Below are positions 52,905-62,120 of a stretch of DNA of 64,000 nucleotides, piece after piece. The notes beneath the pieces are model-generated. The model was not told the DNA's origin, searched no databases, and worked only from the letters and a program-made list of their open reading frames with translations. The DNA is from Bacillota bacterium (lineage in GTDB: Bacteria; Bacillota; Bacilli; Paenibacillales; NBRC-103111): NCBI GenBank assembly GCA_023386955.1, contig JAEWIS010000048.1, positions 157,541 through 221,540 on the forward strand. Reading direction: 5' to 3'. The translations under genes and the position numbers were made by a program. Each line of letters starts with the position of its first letter. Positions within the stretch are counted from its first letter, which is position 1.

Positions 52905-52938
52905 CAAAAAACCGAAAGCCCTTTTGGAGGGCTTTCGG
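52905..52938 (-). terminator. terminator of xylA
   Basis: CCGAAAGCCC (52912-52921) pairs with GGGCTTTCGG (52929-52938), followed by TTTTTTGC on the minus strand. Confidence 0.85.
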
Positions 52939-52978
52939 CTTATATGCTGCTGTTGCTTTTGCCTTAGGTTACAAGGTC

Positions 52979-54295
52979 TTAAGCGTTCAACAGGTATTGG
53001 TTCAGTACGGATTTGATCAGCTCTTGACGGCCGGAAGCATTCACAATGGGGTTGTTTTGCAGCGCGTAAGCTTCCAGGGACTTGAAGTCCACCTTGCCGG
53101 CTACGATATCCGCACCGATGCCGGTTTTGAAGGAAGCATAACGGTCGTCAACCACATTTTCCAGAACCTTGTCCTCAAGCAGCTTGGCGGCTACTTCCAG
53201 ACCTCTGGCGAAGCTGTCCATACCGGCGATGTGGGAGTAAACCACGTCGATCGGCTCGAAGGAAGCGCGGCGGGTCTTGGAGTCGAAGTTTACGCCGCCG
53301 CTGCCCAGGCCGCCGTTTTTCAGGATTTCATACATAGCCAATGTGGAGCTGTACATGTTGGTCGGGAACTCGTCGGTATCCCAGCCCAGCAGCTCGTCGC
53401 CTTGGTTGGCGTCGATGGAGCCCAGTGCGCCGTTGATCCGGGCAACAGTCAGCTCATGTTCGAAGGTGTGGCCGGCCAAGGTAGCGTGGTTGGCTTCCAG
53501 GTTCAGCTTGAAGGTTTTATCCAGATCATAGCCTCTCAGGAAGGAGAGGGTTGTAGCGGCATCAAAATCATATTGGTGCTTGGTAGGCTCCTTCGGCTTC
53601 GGTTCGATCAGGAATTGGGCTCCAAAGCCGATTTCCTTGGCATAATCCTTGGCCATGTGGAAGAAGCGCGCCAGGTTGTCCAGCTCCAGCTTCATGTCGG
53701 TGTTCAGGAGAGTTTCATAACCTTCGCGGCCGCCCCAGAACACATAGTTTTCAGCACCCAGCTCCTTGCCCACTTCCAGCTGCTTCTTCACCTGTGCGGC
53801 AGCGTAAGCATACACCTCAGCGTTGCTGGTGGTAGCGGCGCCGTGCACAAAGCGCGGGTTGGAGAACATGTTGGCGGTATTCCACAGCAGCTTGCGGCCG
53901 GAGGATTTCATGTTTTCCTTGATTTGGGCAACGATAATATCGAGGTTCTTGTTGGTTTCCTGCAGGGTGGAGCCTTCCGGAGCGATGTCGCGGTCATGGA
54001 ATGCAAAATAGGGAGCATCCAGGATTTCCATCAGCTCGAAAGCGGCTTCTACACGGGCCTTGGCCAGATCCAGGCCGCTGAAGCGGTCCCAATCACGCTG
54101 CATGGTGCCTGCGCCGAACGGGTCAGAGCCGTTATAAGTGAAGGAATGCCAATAAGCTACGGAGAAGCGGAGCCATTCCTTCATGGTTTTGCCGGCGACA
54201 ATAGCCTCCGGATTGTAGAATTTGTAGGACAGCGGGTTGTTGGAGTTTTTACCTTCATAAGCAATTGCCGAAACGTTTCCAAAATAAGCGGCCAT
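52979..54295 (-). CDS. xylA: xylose isomerase
   Basis: 438 residues, class II length. [14 protein letters not shown], catalytic His in [13 protein letters not shown], metal ligands in [18 protein letters not shown] and [11 protein letters not shown], and the C-terminal SIDANQGD and WDTDEFPT. Interconverts D-xylose and D-xylulose. A perfect AGGAGG precedes the ATG. The promoter overlaps the xyl operator, and xylR is divergent. No xylulokinase gene lies downstream; xylA ends at its own terminator. Confidence 0.96.
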   Translation of the reverse strand: MAAYFGNVSAIAYEGKNSNNPLSYKFYNPEAIVAGKTMKEWLRFSVAYWHSFTYNGSDPFGAGTMQRDWDRFSGLDLAKARVEAAFELMEILDAPYFAFHDRDIAPEGSTLQETNKNLDIIVAQIKENMKSSGRKLLWNTANMFSNPRFVHGAATTSNAEVYAYAAAQVKKQLEVGKELGAENYVFWGGREGYETLLNTDMKLELDNLARFFHMAKDYAKEIGFGAQFLIEPKPKEPTKHQYDFDAATTLSFLRGYDLDKTFKLNLEANHATLAGHTFEHELTVARINGALGSIDANQGDELLGWDTDEFPTNMYSSTLAMYEILKNGGLGSGGVNFDSKTRRASFEPIDVVYSHIAGMDSFARGLEVAAKLLEDKVLENVVDDRYASFKTGIGADIVAGKVDFKSLEAYALQNNPIVNASGRQELIKSVLNQYLLNA

Positions 54296-54340
54296 TTATG
54301 ATTCCTCCTGTAAATATCAATCTCGTTTTTCTTCACCCTT

Positions 54341-54382
54341 ATCATATCACCGGATACTTAGTTTGTCTATTGATTAAACTAA
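54341..54382 (-). promoter_or_regulatory. xylA promoter and xylO operator
   Basis: TTAGTTT (54358-54364) and AAACTAA (54376-54382) are inverted arms of the XylR operator. On the minus strand the operator covers the -35 (TAGACA), 17 bp from a -10 TATGAT (near 54341), so repressor binding would block xylA. Confidence 0.8.
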
Positions 54383-54384
54383 CT

Positions 54385-54414
54385 TTGACAGAAATTCGTT
54401 TTATCCGCTAAAAT
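54385..54414 (+). promoter_or_regulatory. xylR promoter
   Basis: TTGACA (54385-54390), 18-bp spacer, TAAAAT (54409-54414). The operator abuts its -35, so XylR may limit its own synthesis. Confidence 0.65.
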
Positions 54415-54503
54415 AATAGTATTCACATGGAATCCTACCCTTTATAATGAGTAAATATTCCGGCAAGCGGTCCGGACCGAATGCGGCCTGAGGTGAGCAA
54501 CTT

Positions 54504-55757
54504 TTGAAGATAACCGGCGATTTGAACCTGATGAAAAAAATTAATAAATCCATCGTCCTGGAGCTCCTGCGCAAGGCGTCCCCCTTGTCCCGGGCCGAAG
54601 TGGCTAAAACCACGGGTCTGACCAAAGCTACGGTTTCCACTCTGGTGGCCGAGCTGATGGAGGAGAACCTGCTGTACGAAATCGGTACAGGCGAATCCAG
54701 CGGCGGGCGCAAGCCGGTCCTGCTGGTGTTCCGCCAGGATGCAGGGTATGCCATCGGCGTTGATCTGGGTGTGCGGGATATCCATGCGGTCCTGACGGAT
54801 CTTAAGGGCACCATTGTCCATGAAACCCGCTCCTCCTTACGGGGGATGGATACTCCCGAGCAGGTCCTGGGGCGGCTGAAGGATTGCCTGCGGCGCCTGA
54901 TGAACAAAGCACCGGCCAGCCCCTACGGCGTGGTCGGTATCGGTGTCGGTGTGCCGGGCATTACGGATGATAAGGGCACCGTCCTGTTTGCTCCCAATTT
55001 GGGCTGGCGGAATGTGCCGCTCCAGTCGCTTTTGGAGGCGGAATTTAAGGTGCCCGTGATCATCGACAATGAAGCCAATGCCGGAGCTGTGGGTGAGAAG
55101 GAATTCGGCATCGGCCGGGATGTCTCCAACCTGATCTATATCAGCGTGGGCATCGGCATCGGCTCTGGCATCATCCTGAAGGATGAGCTGTACCGTGGAG
55201 CATCGGGCTATTCCGGCGAAATGGGCCATTTCACCGTGCATGCGGACGGCCGCCCCTGCCGCTGCGGCAACGTAGGCTGCTGGGAGCTGTACGCTTCGGA
55301 GCAGGCCATCCTGGCCGAGGCGGAGGCGCTGCTTAGCCCCGATGCGGCCGATGACGGCAGTGGGGCGGAAACGGCCGCCGAAGCGGATGACAGCGCCACA
55401 GAGGTGCCGCGGCAGGCAGAGCTGGAGGCGCTGGCCTCTCTGGCCGATTCGGGCAATGAAGCGGCTCAGGAGCTGTTCCGGCGGACGGGGCGCTACCTGG
55501 GCGTCGGTGTGGTGAATATCATCAACACCTTTAATCCCGAGCTGATCATTATCGGCAACCGGTTTACCCTGGCGGAGCGGTGGCTGGCCCCGTCCGTCCG
55601 GGAAGTGATCCAGGAGCGGGCTCTGCCCTATCACCGGGAGCGGCTGCGCCTGGAGTTCGCCGGCTTGGGCCTGCGCTCCAGTGTGGCCGGCGCCGCCTCC
55701 TTTGCCGTATCCGGCTTCTTCGCGGACCGGCAGGTCAGCGTGGGTATGAACGGCTGA
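54504..55757 (+). CDS. xylR: ROK-family xylose repressor
   Basis: 417 residues from a TTG at 54504 preceded by GAGGTGAG; the resulting GDLNLMKKINKSIVLE start matches known XylR proteins. N-terminal winged HTH (PLSRAEVAKTTGLTKATVSTLV), then a ROK sugar-kinase-like domain with GVDLGVRD, SGEMGH and the zinc motif CRCGNVGCWELYAS. An acidic, low-complexity insertion of ~25 residues (about 285-312) follows the zinc motif and is unusual. Represses xylA through xylO; released by xylose. Confidence 0.93.
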   Translation: MKITGDLNLMKKINKSIVLELLRKASPLSRAEVAKTTGLTKATVSTLVAELMEENLLYEIGTGESSGGRKPVLLVFRQDAGYAIGVDLGVRDIHAVLTDLKGTIVHETRSSLRGMDTPEQVLGRLKDCLRRLMNKAPASPYGVVGIGVGVPGITDDKGTVLFAPNLGWRNVPLQSLLEAEFKVPVIIDNEANAGAVGEKEFGIGRDVSNLIYISVGIGIGSGIILKDELYRGASGYSGEMGHFTVHADGRPCRCGNVGCWELYASEQAILAEAEALLSPDAADDGSGAETAAEADDSATEVPRQAELEALASLADSGNEAAQELFRRTGRYLGVGVVNIINTFNPELIIIGNRFTLAERWLAPSVREVIQERALPYHRERLRLEFAGLGLRSSVAGAASFAVSGFFADRQVSVGMNG

Positions 55758-55829
55758 GGTATGGTGCATGTATAAAACGGCATTCCGGTGGGGCAATGTC
55801 ATTAAGTTTAGCTATAGAATAGACCGGGA

Positions 55830-56720
55830 ATAAAATTGGATTGCGAAGTAGCATGGGAATAATGTGCTCCGCAATCCCTTGGCATTCCCTCAGCAAGTGG
55901 GGCATTGCACAGTGCGTGCTGAAAATCGGAAAAGGCCTTTAAAGTAGAGCACATAACAATCATGAACGACGATCCCAGTGTAGGATGGGAGAATTCCGAT
56001 GGCGTCCATCCCCTTGTTCCCTCGGCTGGGTTGCACATGCAGCAAGGTACATTGGGCATCGGATGCCATATGCACTCAATATGACTCGTTTTCTACTTGC
56101 AATCCGGTTTCATCCGCATGCAGGACCGGCGTTGAAAGACGTGTTCTTCAGTTGCTTTTTCCATCGGGGTGCGTGCCTGAAACATCGCGTTCAATTGGGC
56201 GACAAGGTGATTTATTGGGAGGGTGCCCGCACAGATCCTTGTACAATTGGGCAATCCGGTCTAGCAGCAGAAGGTGATAGGCGTTAAGGTAGCTGTCCAT
56301 GCCGCAAAGCCGTTTCCATATTGGACATGGGCGTTCGCTCCTTCCGGAAACGAAGCTTGCACAACCTCACCGCACGCCTGACAGCATGTGAATAGAACCG
56401 ATGCTCGGTGGTGATCACCTTAGGAGGAGCAAGTCGATGACCTGACGTTTCTCGTACCGGTGGGCCTCGGCATCTATTAAAGACGTGGCGCAACGGGGCA
56501 ATGGGAAAGCGAATGAAGGTAATTCGTCAGGTTAAGGGTTTGACAGGGAACCATTTTCAAGGGTTTGGGTCTGGTTAGCTTGTGCGTCCACGACACTTCC
56601 TGAAGGTGACGGTTCTGCTCGGTTTAGGCCCGATTTGGTCGAGGGGAAATGGAAAAAGCTTACGACATCTGCGTCGTCGCCTTTACAGATTTAATTGACT
56701 TGCTGCAGGTTAAAATCCAT
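55830..56720 (-). pseudogene. degenerate IS66-family transposase
   Basis: A full ribosome site (GAAGGAGATGAGAGC) and ATG at 56720 begin a frame that stops within a dozen codons. Matching pieces appear in shifting frames: ANAHVQYGNGFAAWTA near 56310, AYHLLLLDRIAQLYKDLCG just after it, GMDAIGILPSYTGIVVHD near 56000, and HALCN/LLRECQGIAEH near 55900. These are IS66 transposase words in the right order. Many stops and frameshifts; not functional. The rest of 55758-57115 shows no intact gene. Confidence 0.65.
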
Positions 56721-57115
56721 GCTCTCATCTCCTTCACTTGTTCTGTCTTATGTAGTTTGACATGAGTAGAGGAAAGGAAAATCCTTTCCGATTTTCGGTC
56801 AGTTGGACATTTTCATAAAAAATCCCAAAAAATTGAAGAGATGCTTCTAGGCCTATTCAGGGTACTTTTTGGGGATCTCCCGAATGGAAATGCAGGCTTC
56901 TGTAAAAAAATCTTTCCGAAGAATCGGAGAGGTCTGAGTAGTAATGTTTAAACGTAACCATTCATAAGTCTATCAGCATAAATCGGCGGAAAAAGGGGAA
57001 CACATTAGTAAGCAATTGGGCGGTACTTTCTGGACCCTTATGAAGCTCACCTCTATCATGGTGTAGTTAACATAGCTTTGCTTACACGCCCTAGACCAAG
57101 TTAAGGAAGTGTAAC

Positions 57116-57835
57116 ATGCTTCATCTTTATTATCTTAGGATGGATCGAGAATTGGCATCAATGGAATGGGAAAAATGGTTATCATACGTTTCTGAAGAAA
57201 GACGAGAGCGTGTCGCGCGATTTCAATTTGTGAAAGATGCTCAGCGTTCATTGTTTGGGGAGTTATTGGCCAGGTATGCATTGTGTGAAAATACAGGACG
57301 TAAAAATAATGAGTTGAAGTTTATCCGGAATCGTTTTGGTAAGCCGATGTTGGAATGGAAGGATAATGAGAGTGAGATTCACTTCAATATATCCCATTCC
57401 GGACGGTGGGTTGTATGCGCAGTCGATTATACCCCAGTTGGCATCGATGTTGAGTTAATGAAGCCAGTATCACTCGAAGTTGCTAGACGTTTTTTTTCAA
57501 AAGACGAGTATGAAGCGCTACTTCGAGAACCGGAGATAAGGCAGCAGGAATATTTTTTTGCGTTATGGACGATGAAAGAAAGTTTTATAAAAGCAGACGG
57601 TCGAGGGTTATCTTTGTCGTTAGACCAGTTTACGGTTGATGTTACCCAAGGTCGTGTGCACTACCAACAGAAGTGGCTCAATAGTCAAATATGGCACAGT
57701 CAACTGGATGCGGAGCATATGTTGGCAGTTTGTGCTTTTCTGGGAACGCAAAAGGTCACCCAGTATTTTACATCGAGTGATTTTTTAATAATGGTTTCAG
57801 ATAAACTGGGTTGGGTAGGAAGTAAAAACAAATGA
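57116..57835 (+). CDS. sfp: 4'-phosphopantetheinyl transferase (Sfp type)
   Basis: 239 residues. The Sfp signatures are PVGIDVELMKP (Mg-binding Asp/Glu) and FALWTMKESFIKADGRGL; the FGKPMLEW and FNISHSGRWVVCA segments also fit. Attaches the phosphopantetheine arm of CoA to carrier proteins of NRPS and PKS enzymes. Noticeably lower GC than genes to its left, as is the NRPS at the right edge, so the two probably belong to one acquired biosynthesis locus. AAGGAAG precedes the ATG. The gene is intact although mobile-element debris surrounds it. Confidence 0.92.
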   Translation: MLHLYYLRMDRELASMEWEKWLSYVSEERRERVARFQFVKDAQRSLFGELLARYALCENTGRKNNELKFIRNRFGKPMLEWKDNESEIHFNISHSGRWVVCAVDYTPVGIDVELMKPVSLEVARRFFSKDEYEALLREPEIRQQEYFFALWTMKESFIKADGRGLSLSLDQFTVDVTQGRVHYQQKWLNSQIWHSQLDAEHMLAVCAFLGTQKVTQYFTSSDFLIMVSDKLGWVGSKNK

Positions 57836-57869
57836 ACCTTTGTCAAGATAGTAGACGCAGATTTTCTCC

Positions 57870-58268
57870 TTACGCCGCCTGACTTAGATACATACGTTCG
57901 AATTCGGACAGCGAAGAGTACTCAATCGAAGAATGAATACGCTTGTTATAATAGAAGATCTCGATATATTCAAAGACCGCTTTCTTCGCTTCTTCTCTCG
58001 TTTCCTAACTGATTTATGAAAATCGTTCCTTTTTCAAGACACTATGAAAGGACTCGATACAAGAGTTATCATAGCAGTTAACCTTGCGCCTCATGCTCCC
58101 AATCATCTTGTAGATTTGAAGCTGCTCTTGGTAATCCAGGGAGGCATACTGATTGCCGCGGTCCGAGTAATGGATCAGCCCCTGATTGGGATGCTGTTTC
58201 CCATAAGCCTGTTTTAAAGTCTGTAGAACAAGCTCCTTAGTCAAATTTGATATGGGAATGGTCATCAT
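57870..58268 (-). pseudogene. IS3-family transposase OrfB, 3' part
   Basis: The integrase core end is clear: LIHYSDRGNQYAS, then MIGSMRRKVNCYDNSCIESFHSVLKKE. A frameshift near 58010 moves to another frame that reads TREEAKKAVFEYIEIFYYNK and ends at 57870. The N-terminal half, with the first catalytic Asp, is missing. The break at about 58270 is the junction with a group II intron reverse transcriptase remnant. Confidence 0.8.
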
Positions 58269-58271
58269 CTT

Positions 58272-59073
58272 TGCAATTAGACAATCCGGGTTTTATCCTG
58301 GTGCAGCTCGAGTTTGCAGTCCTTGAACCGCTCTTTCAGTCGCTCCAGTAATTGTTCCGCCTCTTCTTTCCTTCGACAATGCCCTGAGATTTTGGTGATG
58401 CTCTTTCGTCATCCAAATGTCGAACGTGTAGTGCGTGAACAGAATGGTAAGCACCGGACTGACGCCCCCCTGAGGCGTGCCCAAGGTTCTCTTTTTCTTG
58501 CTTCCGTCCTTCATTTGGAAGGGTACTGTTAACCATCTTTTGATGTAGAGAATCATCCGGGCACAGTCCGTATGCTTCCTCACCGCTTTCATCAGCAGTT
58601 CATGGTAAATGTTGTCAAACGGACCTTTGATGTCAAATTCCAACTCCCAGTCATGCCCCCAACAACGGGTTCTTAAACCGCATCGATTGCTGATTTCCCC
58701 GGCTTGTACCCATATAAATCGAGATGGAAGATGGGCTCCACCAACAGTTCAAAGTACAGTTTGCCTGTCATTTGTACGATTCGGTTCGAAACGGTTTGGA
58801 TTCCCAATATCCTTACATCACCGTTTTTCTTCGCATTTTTACCACTTTTGCTGACGGAGGGAAATAGCTTCCCGAGGACATCCAGCTCCAGATTTTGTAG
58901 AGGTTGTCTTTCAGGTTTTCTTCAAACTTCTGAATCGACTGTTCATCGACTCCGGCCGCTCCTTGATTCGCTTTAACCAGCTTGTACGCTTCCCAGATGG
59001 TATACCTTGAGATTAAATACGAATTTGTTTTGACCATTTGTTCCTCCCATTTTCGCGGTTGACTCATTTTCAA
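58272..59073 (-). pseudogene. group II intron reverse transcriptase, broken (copy 1)
   Basis: N-terminal part YTIWEAYKLVKANQGAAGVDEQ (near 59000), middle GYKPGKSAIDAV (near 58690), then FDIKGPFDNIYHELLMKAVR and GTPQGG (near 58500), and the end RLKERFKDCKLEL (near 58310), in three frames. The catalytic YADD that should follow the GTPQGG region is missing. Inactive LtrA-type protein. Confidence 0.75.
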
Positions 59074-59570
59074 AAACGGGATAACACAGCCCCTTCGCTC
59101 CGCACCTTTTCAGTGGGTTCATTGGTACTACGGGCTATTTCGCCCCTATACTCCGCATCTGTACTTTCCCCCTTGCAGGATTTCCGTTTGGGCTTTTCCA
59201 TTGGCATCGGAGTCGTAGGTTCCCACGTTCTGAACATGAACCTGAGCTGCGTTCACGCCGCCTTCATTCCGGTCACCATCTGGACAGTAAACAGGCTTCA
59301 TCCAGATCTATACCGGGTCATTGACTCCCTCCCGATTTTGATGACATCCCTACGCTTTCGACACTTTATCATCCATTGACTTAACGTAGCAATCACCGGA
59401 CAGAGTCTTACTCTGCCTTTTCCTTAACGCTCACCACCACGGCTTTTGACCGCAGCAGCTTAAGGTGGTTTGAAGCCTCCGCGTGCACAGCAGCTCCGAG
59501 GGGCCCGCCCTCATCTCTTGTTCAGCATTGCTTGACTTTTACGCGCCGCGCATTCGTGGCGCATAGTTGT
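59074..59570 (-). other. group II intron RNA remnant (copy 1)
   Basis: The ~500 bases 5' of the broken reverse transcriptase carry no protein frame. They have the mix of GC-rich stems expected of intron domains I-III (for example around 59440-59560). Domain V was not identified; the 3' side is cut off by the IS3 remnant. Confidence 0.45.
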
Positions 59571-59599
59571 TAGCATAACGGCAGGATGAGATCGCTGGT

Positions 59600-60240
59600 T
59601 TGTATTGTCGACTTTCTCGTATTGCGATAGGTGTTCTTTCTGAATGCCGAAATTCCAAGTTCAGCGATCCTTCCATACCTTCTTACTCAGAAATTTCGCC
59701 TTCCATCCACTGATCGAACTCGTGTAACATAATATTGGATAGGAGCGGTGAAATGACACCGCCGTGCGGAACTCCTTTACTAAGAGGTACGGAATAATCC
59801 TCGGTCTACACATCCTGCCTTGATCAGCATGACAAGGAAGCGTTGATCCGTGATACGCTTACGAATTGCCTTCAGCAGCAATCGATGATGAACGATATAA
59901 AAGTAACTGGCTAGATCGCCTTCCATGCCCTAACGTCCTCGTTGCATCTGTTCGTTCATTTCCATCGCAACTGCATCTTAATCGTTCGTATGGCATAATG
60001 TACACTACGTCTGAATCCGTAGGATTGAGGGTTAAGGTATCTCTCCCAGACCGGTTCCATAACCATTACCATCGCACATTGCACGATGCCGTCTCGGAGA
60101 CAAGGAATGAGCTAAAGTCGAACCACTTAAACTGTCTCCCTTTGCATATAACCGGCTTTTCCAATCTCAGACTACTACGGAGGCTTCGTCATTCTGCATG
60201 ACATCGGGGAACCCCCCTTGACATCCATGAAGAATTTCCC
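59600..60240 (-). pseudogene. group II intron reverse transcriptase, broken (copy 2)
   Basis: Pieces in order on the minus strand: MEPVWERYLNPQSYGFR (near 60050), GDLASYFYIVHHRLLLKAIRKR (near 59900), and LSKGVPHGGVISPLLSNIMLHEFDQWM (near 59760). Several stops. A different LtrA lineage from copy 1. Catalytic YADD not found. Confidence 0.65.
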
Positions 60241-60860
60241 CAGTTGACATGCTGGACTCCACATATATGTTAGGCTGGCTATCGCTGTCTTTATCCTTAC
60301 TTTCTGCAAGTCGCCACGGACATCACGTTACAGCTGTGCGCTCTTCGTGACTCCCTGTAAATCAACTTACATGTTTGACTGGCATTCGTGAATACCATCA
60401 ATACTGCTAGTCGTATTTCAGTCCGCGACATGCCTGTTTAGCGATGAAGGCAGGGGTGACAATTCAACCCTCAGATGCGATTTAATAGGTTCGTGTTCCT
60501 CAACCTTCCCATGCTTAGCCTGGAACTCATCTTGACGTAATCGCTTTTTCTCAAGTCCCGTTTCCCGCGGACTACATCACCTCACCAGTGTCGGAAAGTC
60601 ACCGCCGCTTCGGATCACTTCCTCTCACAGCAGAAGAAGGGCATGTCTGTAGAAAAATCTCAAGGTGCATTCCAAACATGCTCAAGTAACTTGCTCCATT
60701 TACAGGAACTTGTTAGCAGGGTGTACTATAGTTGCCGTCTGTCACCCACTTCTCGTTGGGTTTGCTTGCGGTAACCCTAACCACTTGTATTAACCGCTAC
60801 GAGAAACTTTCATCACGCGGCACATCTTCTCCAGTCGGTACTCGGAGGGTCTTCATAGAT
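60241..60860 (-). other. group II intron RNA remnant (copy 2)
   Basis: About 600 bases without a protein frame, 5' of the second broken reverse transcriptase. Probably its ribozyme leader. Boundaries and domains are not certain. Confidence 0.35.
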
Positions 60861-60869
60861 GAATGTATA

Positions 60870-61125
60870 TTTTACCTACGGTCTTTCGCGAAGAATGTAT
60901 CGCTTTTTTTGGGGTTTCGTTCTCACCTTGGAGATCACGAATCTGCTTTTGTTGCTCTTTGAGCGATAATCCTCAGATTTAAACGATACAGCAGCAATTT
61001 TCGGTTCCCCGCTATATTTCTTGATCCAACCATACAACTAATGGAGTTGATCTTTAACTCCCGACTGATCTCCGCTATCGTCTTACCACTCTCCTTTATG
61101 CGTTGTCTCATCGTATTCTACCTTT
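60870..61125 (-). pseudogene. IS3-family OrfA remnant
   Basis: In shifting frames: KESGKTIAEISRELKI (near 61070), SGEPKIAA (near 60990), KSEDYRSKEQQ and LQGENETPKKAIH (near 60900). This is the HTH and leucine-zipper-like tail of an IS3 OrfA. It lies on the same strand as the OrfB end at 57870, with the intron debris between them. Confidence 0.6.
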
Positions 61126-61214
61126 TTCATAAACACAGGTTCCTAGCTCAAGTTGTTGATTCTAGTATAATCTGTGTATACTACTCAGACTAACTGCAAC
61201 AAGATTATCCCCTT

Positions 61215-61720
61215 CAGCCCGTATACGCAGTCGTGTTTCTGGACGATATTCATTTCAAGGTGAGGCAGGATGGAGCATTGTGAACAAGGCTTACATGGTC
61301 ATCGGGATTGAACTAGATGGAAACAAGGACGTACTGGGCATGTGAATCGGCAAAAACGAATTGGCTAAGTTCTGGTTCAGCATGCTCAATGAGCTGAAGA
61401 ATCGCGCATTCAGGACATTCTCATCATATGTGTGAATAACCTGACGGGGTTCAACTAAGCCATTTCCATCTACTTTTCCAAGGCAGACACTCAAAAATGA
61501 GTCATTTACCAGATTCGCAATTCTACCTGCTATGAAGCGGGTCACGGCGGACTTAAAACCGCTTTACAAGACTCCGACGGAAGAAGCAGCCCAACTGGAA
61601 TTGGACCGATTTGAAGAGATCTGGGGCAGAAATGCCTTCTAATGATCAAGTCATGGCGGCAAAATTGATACGTTTTTGTGTATCCGCCCGAATTGCGTAA
61701 GCTGATTTAGACCACCAACA
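61215..61720 (+). pseudogene. IS256-family (mutator) transposase remnant
   Basis: Recognisable words in shifting frames: IHFKVRQDGA (near 61255), MVIGI(E)LDGNKDVLGM (near 61300), AKFWFSMLNELKNR (near 61370), DNLTGFN (near 61445), the RYEAGHGGLKPLYK region (61540-61570), and YPPELRKLI-TTN (near 61690). Multiple stops; only the middle of the transposase remains. Confidence 0.65.
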
Positions 61721-62120
61721 TGACCGATGGCGACTATGGATATGATTCGCAAATGAACAGGCCTGGTCCAGAACTGGGGGTAAATTCTGTTGCAGCTCAC
61801 CGTGTTTTATCCCGAGCGCATAAAGGTACGCTAATGCGGCTTGAGGCGGAGAGGGCGGGTCTGATAGGCGGGTCACCGGAGCGAAAAAAGTGCTTTTCCC
61901 GCTTCACCGATCGCTCGTTCATCAGGCCCGTCTGTGGCTCCAGATCAAGTTCAGCTCTACCGTTTTCTAAATTCTGGTTTTAAAGGTTACACTTTTTGCT
62001 TTGACAGTCTCGATTAACATCTTACCGCTGGACCCTTTACATTACCTTATGCTTTTTAACCATTACGTCTTTATTTTAGTTGCTGCTCATTTGATTACTA
62101 CATCATTCTTTTGTTTTTGC

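Noticed and set aside
61720..61983. 87-codon plus-strand frame after the IS256 remnant
   Set aside because: No ribosome site, no recognisable family, and it begins inside the transposase remnant.
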